Assembly: GCA_018402385.1 (NCBI GenBank)
Contig: JAGYJA010000004.1
Span: 124,001 to 188,000 of the forward strand
DNA from: Flavobacteriaceae bacterium
GTDB lineage: Bacteria; Bacteroidota; Bacteroidia; Flavobacteriales; Flavobacteriaceae
Reading direction: 5' to 3'
DNA length: 64,000 nucleotides
Shown: positions 26,719 through 35,156 of the stretch, piece by piece
How positions within the stretch are numbered: the first letter of the stretch is position 1
How the letters are laid out: each line of letters starts with the position of its first letter
Program-made: the position numbers and the translations under genes
The notes under the pieces: model-generated
What the model was told of the DNA's origin: nothing
Seen by the model: only the letters and a program-made list of their open reading frames with translations
Database searches by the model: none

Positions 26719-28009
26719 TTATTTTTTGTAAGTTGTTTTAAAAGCTGTTTGTAGGTTTTTTATATCGCTTCCTGTAGGTTCTTCAAAAAGCTCCAGGTCA
26801 AAATAAGGTACTGCAGCAATTACGTGGTCGAAAACATCAGACATAATAGCTTCGTAATTTTCCCAACGCTTATCTGCTACTAAAACAATAAATTTCTAAT
26901 GGAATTCCTTGTGTAGTGGGTTGTAACTGACGCACCATAATCATCATATCATTATTGACGCCGGTATTGTTTCTAAGTGTGCTGTCTAGATACTTTCTAA
27001 AGACTCCAAAATTGGTTTGATTTCTACCATTTATCAAAACTTTTTTGTCAGCTTTGACACGTTCATTATGTCTATCAATTTCGAGTTGTCTATGTTCAAT
27101 ATAGTTTTTAACTAGTTGAATTTTTTTAAGCTCGGCCATTTTTTCAGGTGTTAAATATTTTATGGACGATTGCTTAATAAATATGGATCGTTTAATTCTT
27201 CTGCCACCAGACTCCTGCATTCCTCTCCAATTTTGAAAAGAATCTGATATTAGTGCATACGTTGGAATGGTTGTAAATGTATTATCAAAATTTTGAACCC
27301 TCACAGTTGCCAGATTGATATCAATAACCGTCCCATCTGCACCATATTTACTAAAAGTGATCCAATCACCAATACGCACAATATCATTTACTGAAACCTG
27401 AATGGATGCAACAAATCCCAGGATAGTATCTTTAAAAATCAAAAGCAAAATAGCAGAAGCTGCACCCAAAGAGGCAAGGCTTAAGACATCTTTACCTGTC
27501 AATTCATAAACAACAAACATACCTGCTATTCCCCATAAAAAGATTAAAATAACCTGCATATAACTCTCAAGGGGCTTATCGGCATATTGTTCTTTTGTGC
27601 GAAGGAAATTTTTAGTAGAACGTAATACACTCCTTATGATCTTAACAATAAGTATAATGCCATATACATTTATTGCTACATTGAAAACCTTAAACCAGAA
27701 GGGTAACTCTTCAAAAATTAATGGAAAAGTTAGTTTTACTAAAATTAGTGGAATAATATGAGCAACATACCTGGGGAACTTACTCTGAACAAGAAAATCA
27801 TCAAACGTGGTTATTGTCTTTTCTGAAAATACAGTAAATAATTTGACTATAATTTTACGTAAAATTCTATCTAATAAATAAGCCAATCCTCCAAGAATAA
27901 TCAAGATCACAGCAACATTTACATGACGGGCAATAAATTCTGAGAACCCTTGGTCAATCAAATATTCTTTTAATAACTTGCTGAATGATATAATTTTCTC
28001 TTTATCCAT
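26719..28009 (-). CDS. MscS-family mechanosensitive channel (frameshifted near C-terminus)
   Basis: About 430 residues from the ATG at 28007-28009 (MDKEKIISFSKLL). Four to five membrane helices (about 30-215) are followed by the MscS pore helix and beta domain: GAASAILLLIFKDTILGFVASIQVSVNDIVRIGDWITF (in parts), the pore-lining TM3 signature, then GTVIDINLATVRVQNFDNTFTTIP. The listed frame stops early at 26870, but one extra base near 26876-26881 hides the true end: in the shifted frame the protein continues ADKRWENYEAIMSDVFDHV to a TAA at 26719-26721. It gives release of osmolytes on hypo-osmotic shock. It overlaps the DUF3817 gene by 8 bp. Confidence 0.85.
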
Positions 28010-28289
28010 TATAAATAGTTGAGCCATACTTTTTTTCCATATAAAATGTACCAAAAGGCAGTAGTGAAGCCAATAAAACGCCCGCAAGTATTTTTAGTGA
28101 CCATTTAAGTTCAATAAACAATACAATTGCTAAAGCTACATACCCTAGAAAAAGAATACCATGGGCCATACCGATGATACTTACTGCCATTGGTAAATCC
28201 CAAATATACTTTAATGGCATTGCAAAAAATAAAAGAAATAGAAGCGAGATACCTTCCCAGAAGGCGACTGTTTTGAAGATCTTTATCAT
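28002..28289 (-). CDS. DUF3817 membrane protein
   Basis: 95 residues with three membrane helices. The start (FKTVAFWEGISLLFLLFFAMPLKY) and the central GMAHGILFLGYVAL fit DUF3817, with the conserved E-G-S and H-G residues in helices 1 and 2. Its function is unknown. It overlaps the start of the MscS gene by 8 bp and is probably translated together with it. Confidence 0.85.
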   Translation of the reverse strand: MIKIFKTVAFWEGISLLFLLFFAMPLKYIWDLPMAVSIIGMAHGILFLGYVALAIVLFIELKWSLKILAGVLLASLLPFGTFYMEKKYGSTIYNG

Positions 28290-28352
28290 TTAAAATAATT
28301 TATTACAAATGTACGGAAAGTAAGAGTGTTAAAAAACAGTTGGCATCAATTT

Positions 28353-28998
28353 TCACAAGGAATAGGGATCGTCTAGAATGGGCGCTCCGGATTTATTTCT
28401 AAAGTTAAAATGCCACCACTCAGATTGTATAGTAGCAAAACCAAATTGCAACATCCCTACCTGTAATAACTTTCTGTTTGCAAGAACTTCAGCGGGTAAA
28501 TTAAAATTATCAATATGAGCTGCTCTGCCAAAGAAATCATAATCGGTTCCCATATTAACCGGTTCTCCATCAAGTGTGATCAGTGTTAAGTCAATTGCTG
28601 CTCCGCGATTATGAACAGACCCTTTTGATGGATCTGCTACATAAATGGGATTGGGAACTTTATTCCACATTTTCTTTTGAACGGAAAGCGGCCTGTAACA
28701 ATCAAAAAGTTTTATTTTATAACCACGATCACAAAAATAATAATTGGCATCTGATAACAGCTTTAGCTACATCGGGAAGTAAAAGGCATTTTGCGCAATC
28801 ATAGAGCACTTCTTTCGTAAAATTATTTGTAGTAGCATAACGAATGTCAAAAACAAACTCATTTGCAGTATTGTTCTGCTACATCGACAAGTGTAGCTGT
28901 TTTCTGATTTGTGAAAATGAATTTGAAAATGTCAAATACAAACAAAAAAATATGAAGCGTTTTAACCCAAAATTAAATTTTAATAAATTAGAAAACAT
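28353..28998 (-). CDS. secreted D-Ala-D-Ala dipeptidase, M15D/VanX type (three frameshifts)
   Basis: Only the C-terminal 105 residues form an uninterrupted frame, with zinc-site motifs SVHNRGAAIDLTL (His, Asp) and SEWWHFNF (Glu, His), the marks of VanX/DdpX-like dipeptidases that cut D-Ala-D-Ala. Reading upstream in the right frames recovers the rest: a signal peptide from the ATG at 28998 (KRFIFFCLYLTFSNSFSQ), LVDVAEQY, EFVFDIRYATTNNF, KEVLYDCAKCLLLPDVAKA, and DRGYKIKLFDCYRPLSVQ. Breaks lie near 28755 and 28867 (one extra base each) and 28901 (one base missing in AAAA). With these repaired the protein is about 215 residues, the family's normal size. Whether it recycles peptidoglycan peptides or acts in resistance cannot be told. 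Confidence 0.8.
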
Positions 28999-29077
28999 AA
29001 GCTTAAGCCGATTTAACCTTGTAAAGCAATTCTTTTTTTTTAATTTAGAGGAATCTCTAAACAAATAACTTAAATAT

Positions 29078-29803
29078 ATGCAATTTATTGAAGACAAAGT
29101 AGCATTAGTAACCGGAGGAAGTAAGGGTATAGGCTTTGGAATTGCTGAAGCACTTCTTTGGCAAGGAATTAATGTAGCGGTAACCAGCCGAACAAAACAA
29201 GCTGCAACAGAAGCCGCTAAAAAACTCAACGAACTTTGTAAAGGAAAAGCGAAAGCAATTGGACTCAAAGCAGACGTAAGAAATTTTAAAAGCCAGGAAA
29301 AAGCCGTAGCACAGCTTATTGAAAAGTTTGGAAAACTTGATATACTTGTTGCTAATGCCGGTTTGGGACATTTTGCACCCATTGACCAATTGACTTTAGA
29401 CCAGTGGGAGGAAACTATTGATACCAACCTTACCGGAGTTTTTTACAGCGTTAAGGCTGTACTAGGAGAATTAAAAAAATCGAAGGGGTATATCATCACG
29501 ATTTCCAGCCTTGCAGGCACCAACTTTTTTCAAAACGGTGCTTCTTATAATGCAAGTAAATTTGGTTTGACCGGCTTTTCACAAGCCATTATGCTAGATT
29601 TACGAAAATATGAAATCAAAGTCACCACCATAATGCCGGGTTCTGTTGCAACCCATTTTAATAATCATATTCCGGATGCAAATGATGACTGGAAAATACA
29701 AAAAGAAGATATGGGGGCTATTGTTGTTGATTTATTGAGGATGCATCCCCGCACATTACCAAGCAAAATTGAAGTAAGACCCTCTTTACCAACATCTAAA
29801 TAA
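29078..29803 (+). CDS. short-chain dehydrogenase/reductase
   Basis: 241 residues with a complete classical SDR set: TGGSKGIGFGIAEAL (nucleotide loop), NAGLGHF, ITISSLAGTNFF with the catalytic Ser, and YNASKFGLTGF with Tyr and Lys. The closest relatives are 3-oxoacyl-ACP-reductase-like SDRs, but the C-terminal substrate loop (MPGSVATHFNNHIPD) differs from FabG, so a different carbonyl substrate is likely. It is monocistronic, ended by a strong terminator at 29809-29847. Confidence 0.85.
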   Translation: MQFIEDKVALVTGGSKGIGFGIAEALLWQGINVAVTSRTKQAATEAAKKLNELCKGKAKAIGLKADVRNFKSQEKAVAQLIEKFGKLDILVANAGLGHFAPIDQLTLDQWEETIDTNLTGVFYSVKAVLGELKKSKGYIITISSLAGTNFFQNGASYNASKFGLTGFSQAIMLDLRKYEIKVTTIMPGSVATHFNNHIPDANDDWKIQKEDMGAIVVDLLRMHPRTLPSKIEVRPSLPTSK

Positions 29804-29808
29804 AAAAA

Positions 29809-29847
29809 AGCCGGTGTTTAGAACGACACCGGCTTCAAGATTTTTTT
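29809..29847 (+). terminator. intrinsic terminator after the SDR gene
   Basis: A perfect 10-bp stem (AAGCCGGTGT / ACACCGGCTT, loop of 7), GC-rich for this genome, followed within 5 nt by seven T. It also lies downstream of the minus-strand peptide genes. Confidence 0.88.
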
Positions 29848-29912
29848 GAAGGCTAATTCAAAATCTTCTTATTGGTTATTTATAGTTATTTTGATAGGTC
29901 TTATAATTGAGT

Positions 29913-30044
29913 TTAATAACTGAATCGCCTTTTACTGTTCCAAACATCTCTTTTATTGTTGAAATTTAAAATGATGCGCTTGTTCATTAGTAAGTTATCT
30001 CTGGTTTCACTAACTGTTTCTAAAATTCTTTTAATTGGTCTCAT
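29913..30044 (-). CDS. 43-aa basic peptide, copy 2 of a tandem pair
   Basis: A 43-codon frame from ATG (30042-30044) to TAA (29913-29915), too short for usual gene calling. The product is MRPIKRILETVSETRDNLLM followed by NKRIILNFNNKRDVWNSKRR and FSY. It is very basic and has no signal peptide or lipobox. It is 24/43 identical to copy 1 just upstream, and in the conserved tail KRDVWNS(R/K)RRF(G/S)Y most codon differences are synonymous (GTG/GTT, AGA/AGG, CGT/CGA, TTT/TTC, TAC/TAT), evidence that the frame is selected. Function unknown; a small nucleic-acid or protein binder or a peptide precursor are possible. Confidence 0.7.
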   Translation of the reverse strand: MRPIKRILETVSETRDNLLMNKRIILNFNNKRDVWNSKRRFSY

Positions 30045-30097
30045 AGGTTTAAATTTTATGTTGATTGATTGATAATTTTAATTGTTGGTCTTAGAGT

Positions 30098-30229
30098 TTA
30101 GTATCCAAAACGTCTTCGACTGTTCCACACATCTCTTTTTTGACTTATATTTAATAAGTTGCGTTTGCTCATTTGTTGTGATTCTCTATGCTCACTAGTT
30201 GTTCCAAATATTCTTTTTACAGTTGTCAT
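30098..30229 (-). CDS. 43-aa basic peptide, copy 1 of a tandem pair
   Basis: ATG at 30227-30229, TAA at 30098-30100, again exactly 43 codons. The product runs MTTVKRIFGTTSEHRESQQM, SKRNLLNISQKRDVWNSRRR, FGY. Shared with copy 2 are KRI near the start, S-E-x-R, M-x-KR, LN and the near-identical 13-residue tail. Start-to-start distance of the two genes is 185 bp, and each stop is followed by TAAACTC...AAGACC, so the duplicated unit includes the spacer. The leader is A-rich (AATATAAAATT) as in other genes here. No family known to me; see the finding. Confidence 0.7.
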   Translation of the reverse strand: MTTVKRIFGTTSEHRESQQMSKRNLLNISQKRDVWNSRRRFGY

Positions 30230-30286
30230 AATTTTATATTTTAATTGATTTACTTAATAGACGACAGATTAATTGTTTTGTTACAG

Positions 30287-30305
30287 TACTTTGTATAGCA
30301 AAGTA
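30287..30305. promoter_or_regulatory. TACTTTG-N5-CAAAGTA palindrome
   Basis: Perfect 7-bp inverted repeat 58-76 nt ahead of peptide copy 1. No T-run follows, so it is not a terminator; each arm resembles a -7 box with one base missing. It may be an operator for the peptide genes. Nothing else in 30230-30374 stands out. Confidence 0.35.
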
Positions 30306-30374
30306 GTATTTAACAAATAATTAACTATAATTGACTGTAAATAAGAAAAATAAAGAGAGTAGGTAGAGGGCGTT

Positions 30375-30993
30375 TTAACTAACGATATTAAAAATTGCGA
30401 GTGCATAGATATAGAAACGCAAAAATCGCAACAAGCCAAAAAGCAATAAACTGTTGAGAGGGTACTTAATAATACCAGCTGTCATTGTTGTTAAAGAATA
30501 GGGAATGGGAAGTAAAGCTCCCACAACAATTAAAAATCCACCCCATTTTCTGGTATTGCGAATATGCTTTGCCATTTTAATCTCCAGATATTCATGAACT
30601 GAAGGAATTTTAGTAATGGCTTTTCCAATGTAGTATGATACAACGCCACCGGCATAAGAAAGCAAGGCTAATAATGATAAATGAAAAATAGGAGTAACAG
30701 ATTTACTTGACCAGGCAATAAAGAGTTCTGGTGGAATGAGGCCTAGAAGCGATTCAGAAATAAAGAAAACTGTAAAAACCCCAAAAGCAGGAAAAGTTTC
30801 TGTGACTTTGTTGAGCAAAACATTTACATCAATCACATAATAATGTATTGCAAACAAGACCACCAACAAATAAAAGTATTAATGGAATAGCTTTCAATAA
30901 ACTACTACCTAAAAACCCATAGAAGCCAGTATAGCTATAGTATTGATGCAACAATTGCAAACGTGATTTCTTTTTCGGTCTTTCTTTAGACAT
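30375..30993 (-). CDS. DedA/VTT family membrane protein (frameshifted)
   Basis: About 205 residues once read across a break near 30850-30854 (one extra T in TTTGC). The first part starts at the ATG 30991-30993 (MSKERPKKKSRLQLLHQYYS) and has one helix (ALPLILL-type, FLGSSLLKAIPLILLFVGG). The second holds the VTT/SNARE-associated domain: FFISESLLGLIPPELFIAW, YAGGVVSYYIGKAI, and GALLPIPYSLTTMTAGIIKYPL with the conserved P-x-P and G-x-x-x. DedA-type proteins act in membrane homeostasis, likely as lipid scramblases. It is the gene next to the tandem peptides, on the same strand but upstream of them. Confidence 0.8.
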
Positions 30994-31162
30994 GGGGTAT
31001 TCTGTAACAAAGCACAAATGTAACATAACAACTTGAAATTTAAAACTAACAAAATGTTATTCTTACCTTAAATTTAAATGTTTCAAGTTTTTATTCTAAT
31101 AATTAAGAATTCAGATTAACACACTTTTAGCTTTATTTTATGGAATAACTTAATAAAGGTGT

Positions 31163-31170
31163 TATTTTTG
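31163..31170 (+). promoter_or_regulatory. -7 box of helicase promoter
   Basis: TATTTTTG fits TAnnTTTG and is 22 nt ahead of the helicase ATG at 31193. No clear -33 box is present. Confidence 0.4.
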
Positions 31171-31192
31171 TAGAAATGCACAAGAAACAACG

Positions 31193-32707
31193 ATGATTGA
31201 AGTAGCCGAACAAGATAAAATCAAAGAAAGAGAACTCTATACCTATCAAAAAGATGCCATAGAAACCATTTTTGATCGATTTAAGACATTTCCTGAAAGC
31301 TATAATATACTTGTATCAACTTCCCACAGGTGGTGGAAAAACTGTCATTTTTTCTGAAATAGCAAAAAGATATATTCAAGAAACAAGCTAATAAAGTACT
31401 CATATTAACACATCGCATTGAACTTAGCAAACAAACATCTAAACACACTCACAGAAATTGGTGTCAAAAACAAAGTCATTAACAGTGCAGTGAAAGAAAT
31501 TCCAAATCAGGAAGACTTTACTTGTTATGTCGCAATGGTTGAAACACTCAATAATAGATTGAAAGAGAATGAGTTAAATATGAAAAACATCGGCTTAGTA
31601 ATCGTCGATGAAGCCCATTACAATTCCTTTAGAAAGTTATTCAAATATTTTAAAAAATGTGATATTCTTGGAGTTACGGCAACCCCTCTAAGTTCAAATA
31701 TTAAATTGCCAATGAAGGATACATACAATGAACTCATTGTGGGCCATTCTATCGCTGAATTAATTGATAAAGGTTTTCTTGCTAAAGCTACCACTTATAG
31801 CTACAATGTAGGACTTGGCGCTTTGAGAATTGGAATCAATGGCGATTATACAGTAAAATCTTCAGAAGTTGTTTATATCGATTATGCCATGCAGGAAAAA
31901 TTGATTTATGCCTACGAAGAACGAGCAAAAGATAAAAAAACCCTCATTTTTAATAACGGTATCAACACATCAAAATATGTCTATGAGTCATTCAAAAGGG
32001 CTGGTTATGAAAACATTAGGCATTTAGATAACAAACACAATGATTCAGAAAGAAAAGAAATCATTGACTGGTTTCGAGAAACACCCAATGCAATTATTAC
32101 CTCTGTGGGAATCTTGACAACCGGTTTTGATGTCCCTGATATTGAAGCCATTATACTTAATAGAGCAACACGATCTTTAACGCTTTACCATCAGATGATT
32201 GGACGTGGTTCAAGAGTTACTGAAAGTAAAAAAGAATTTACCGTAGTCGATATGGGAAATAATATGGCGCGTTTTGGGCTTTGGGAAGAAAAAGTAGATT
32301 GGAACTTAGTTTTTAAAAACCCTGATTACTTTCTGGAAAATCTCATTCCCGATGAAACGATTGAACGCAATTTTTCTTATGAGATGCCTAAGGAAATCAG
32401 AAAAAGGTTTAAAAACTCTAAAGAAGTAGATTTTGATGTAGAAGAAGCATTTCATCAGGCAAAAAAGAAGGGCTTAAAGCCAAAACTTGCCATCGATCAA
32501 GCCATAGAACAACACGCTCAAATGTGTCTTGAAAACAGTGAAGATGCCTTTGAAGCCATGAAACTTGCGCTTCTTTTGGAAGATGCAATCTCTTTCAGAG
32601 TGCAGAAATATGCTTATTGTTTGAGCAAAACAACCAATAATTATATCGACTGGCTTACAGATGATTACAAAAGAAGTTTAAGAGCATTGCTTAGAAAAAG
32701 TATGTAA
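31193..32707 (+). CDS. DEAD/DEAH-box superfamily II helicase (three frameshifts at the 5' end)
   Basis: About 505 residues when read from the ATG at 31193 (MIEVAEQDKIKERELYTYQK). Motif I (QLPTGGGKTVIF) is found in the second frame, motif Ia (KVLILTHRIELSKQTS) in the third, and from about 31440 on the frame is intact: DEAH in LVIVDEAHYNSFRKL, motif III LGVTATPLSS, motif V TTGFDVPDIEAI, motif VI QMIGRGSR. Breaks near 31316, 31385 and 31443 each fit one extra base, all within 130 bp. The protein belongs to a helicase family common in Flavobacteriia with unknown substrate. Three closely spaced hits could also mean a real degraded 5' end, so activity is uncertain. Confidence 0.82.
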
Positions 32708-34990
32708 ATCAGTTTTTATTTTTTTCTTGAAAATTGAAAAAATACCGCCTTTCTTTTTCTCTTCCTTTTCCTCTTTTGGTTTATCAGGATTGGTAAACAG
32801 TCTTTTAAAAAAGCCGTCTCTTTTAGTATCTTCACAAAGTGTTTGTTTTAAGAGGTGTTCCGGGATTTTTTCAAAACGGGAATTGGTAATCTCATTGTAC
32901 TTTGAATCTGCATTCAAGCTACTGTAAAATTGAGCAAACAATGGAAGCGCTGCATTTGCGCCTTGGCCCAATGAAGTACTTCTGAAAGGAATGTTCAAAT
33001 CATTTCCCACCCAGGTAACTGAAGTTAATTTTGGTGTTATGGCCACAAACCACGCATCACGATTGTTTTGAGTGGTTCCGGTTTTACCGGCAATAGCATT
33101 GTTAAGCCTATACGTACTGCGCAATCTGGATGCAGTACCGGTATTGACTGTTTCTTGTAACATATCAAGTATCAAATGACGGGTATCCTCTGTAAATGCT
33201 TTTTCTTCAGCAATTTTGGGGGTAAAATCTGCGATAATTTTTCCGTCTTTAGTTTCAATTCGGTTAATATAATAGGGAATACTCACAAATCCATTATTAC
33301 TGTAGGCTGTGTAAGCTTTTGCCAATTCCAGCACACTCATTTCTGAAGTTCCCAAAGCAAGAGATGGAACCTTGGGCAGGGGGGAGGTAATCCCCATTTT
33401 CTCTGCTTGTTGAATTACATTCTCAATTCCTGTTTCCATTTGAACTTTTACAGCAATGGTATTTACAGATTTGCTTAAGGCATACTTCAACGAATAGTTT
33501 AAATAAGGGTCGTTGTCATCAGGCTCAGAGGAGTTTGAGGGTTTGTAACCATCAGCATAAGTGATTTCTTCCATAGAAAAATAGGAACAAGCATCGATTC
33601 CATTTTCTAGTGCTGCAGTATAAACAATGGGTTTAAAAGTGGACCCCACTTGACGTTTGCTTTGTGAAATATGATCAAACTGAAACGCATTGAAATCAAA
33701 GCCACCAATCCAGGTTTTAACAGCACCTGTTTTCGATTCAAGTGTTACACTCCCCACATTCAAAAATTTCATATAATGCTTGATACTGTCCATCACACTG
33801 ACATTAATTTTTAGTATGGAGTCATAAGAAAACAGTTGTCGTTCTTGGGGTATACTCAAAGAATCAAATATTTCATCTACTTTATAACCCTCTTGAAGCA
33901 TTTTTTTGTAAATAGGTAGTTTTTTTGCTTCACCTTCAATAAGCTTAGTATTTTTATGCCAAGGGGCTTGAGTTCCCCAGGAATCTTCATAAGCTTGCTG
34001 TAGTTTACTCATATGCAATTTCATGGCCTCTTCAGCATAATGCTGCATCGTATAATCAATGGTGGTGTGAATTTTTAAACCATCATTATACAAATCATAA
34101 GGTTGCCCCTTTTCATTTCTCAAAGAATCGAGCATATGCGTTACATCTCTTCGCAACTGTTCTCTAAAATAAGTGGCCAAACCTTCATTGTGGTTGAAAT
34201 ATTGATAGTCCAGCTCAAAAGGTTCCCGTTTTGCATCATCCGCTAGTTGGGGCTGAAGGTATTTGTATCTTTCCATTTGAGAAATTACAACATCTCTTCG
34301 GTCCTGGCTGCGTTCAGGATATAAACGCGGATTGAAATAATTGGAAGCTTTTAAAGTGCCTACAAGTGTTGCTGCTTCTGCAATCGTGAGATCGGTTGTG
34401 GGTTTGTTGAAAAACTTTTTGGACGCACTTTCAATTCCATAAGTATTGTCACTAAAAGGCACCGTGTTTAAATAGAGGGTCAAAATTTCCTCTTTGGTGT
34501 ACAACTTTTCCATTCTCCTTGCGATGATGGATTCTCTGAGTTTGGTAACAACAATACCAATTTTATTTACATCTTGTCTCCCATAAAGATTTTTGGCCAA
34601 TTGTTGAGTAATAGTACTTCCACCACCGGCAGAGGCATCTTGTAACAAAATGGTTTTAAAAAACACCCTGAATAGACTCTGCCCGTCAATACCGTTGTGA
34701 TCATAAAAGCGAGCATCTTCTGTTGCCACCAAGGCGTGGATTAAGTGTTCCGGAAACTCCTCATAAGAAATGGATTGTCTGTCAAACCGAAAGTATTTTC
34801 CAAGTAATTCACCATCCACTGCCAAAACTTCTGAAGCTTCACTTTGTTGTATTTCTGAAAGTTGTTTTTGAGTTGGAACAGGACCCCATAAACCAAATAG
34901 AACACTCAGATAAAAGAGGATTAAAAGTATAAGGATTCCTGTAAAAAAATAGACAATCCTTTTTAGAAGTTTTCGTTTTGAGAAAGTCAA
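32678..34990 (-). CDS. class A penicillin-binding protein (PBP1A family)
   Basis: 770 residues: short cytoplasmic tail, one membrane helix (about 10-32), then glycosyltransferase 51 (ATEDARFYDHNGIDG with the catalytic Glu, GGSTITQQLAKNLYG, RRMEKLYTKEEILTLYLN) and, from about 420, a penicillin-binding transpeptidase (GSTFKPIVYT, SKSVNT, KTGTTQNNRDAWF). It polymerises and cross-links peptidoglycan in the periplasm. The last 11 residues overlap the convergent helicase by 30 bp; one missing A in the AAAAAAA tract near 32720 would instead end the protein at 32709-32711 as FKKKNKN, avoiding overlap, which I think more likely. Confidence 0.93.
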   Translation of the reverse strand: MTFSKRKLLKRIVYFFTGILILLILFYLSVLFGLWGPVPTQKQLSEIQQSEASEVLAVDGELLGKYFRFDRQSISYEEFPEHLIHALVATEDARFYDHNGIDGQSLFRVFFKTILLQDASAGGGSTITQQLAKNLYGRQDVNKIGIVVTKLRESIIARRMEKLYTKEEILTLYLNTVPFSDNTYGIESASKKFFNKPTTDLTIAEAATLVGTLKASNYFNPRLYPERSQDRRDVVISQMERYKYLQPQLADDAKREPFELDYQYFNHNEGLATYFREQLRRDVTHMLDSLRNEKGQPYDLYNDGLKIHTTIDYTMQHYAEEAMKLHMSKLQQAYEDSWGTQAPWHKNTKLIEGEAKKLPIYKKMLQEGYKVDEIFDSLSIPQERQLFSYDSILKINVSVMDSIKHYMKFLNVGSVTLESKTGAVKTWIGGFDFNAFQFDHISQSKRQVGSTFKPIVYTAALENGIDACSYFSMEEITYADGYKPSNSSEPDDNDPYLNYSLKYALSKSVNTIAVKVQMETGIENVIQQAEKMGITSPLPKVPSLALGTSEMSVLELAKAYTAYSNNGFVSIPYYINRIETKDGKIIADFTPKIAEEKAFTEDTRHLILDMLQETVNTGTASRLRSTYRLNNAIAGKTGTTQNNRDAWFVAITPKLTSVTWVGNDLNIPFRSTSLGQGANAALPLFAQFYSSLNADSKYNEITNSRFEKIPEHLLKQTLCEDTKRDGFFKRLFTNPDKPKEEKEEKKKGGIFSIFKKKIKTDLHTFSKQCS

Positions 34991-35097
34991 TGGTTAAAGT
35001 TTTATACAAAGAAAACGATGATCTGAGTACCCTATTGCGATTTTAGATTCTTTTAACTAAAAAAGCCCCCCTAACTTGAGATGAGCATTTTAAAATA

Positions 35098-35130
35098 AGA
35101 CCTAACAAGTTAAAGAAACCTGTTAGGTCT
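35098..35130. terminator. AGACCTAACA palindrome, terminator-like
   Basis: AGACCTAACA (35098-35107) pairs perfectly with TGTTAGGTCT (35121-35130); three more pairs inside are possible after one mismatch. It lies in the 166-nt gap between two minus-strand genes, just after the M28 gene's stop side, without a long T-run. I treat it as the M28 gene's 3' structure. Confidence 0.5.
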
Positions 35131-35156
35131 ATAATAGAATCCAAATGGTTGGCTTA

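Noticed and set aside
28583-29068. Plus-strand frames across the dipeptidase gene
   Set aside because: They are opposite the frameshifted minus-strand gene, whose motifs are recovered in order.
29858-29905. Third copy of the 43-residue peptide downstream of copy 2
   Set aside because: Only about 10 residues resemble the start, the ATG is replaced by ATA and a stop follows at once; at best a remnant.
31418-31440. TTG at 31418 as the true helicase start
   Set aside because: It would remove motif I and Ia, which are both present upstream in other frames.
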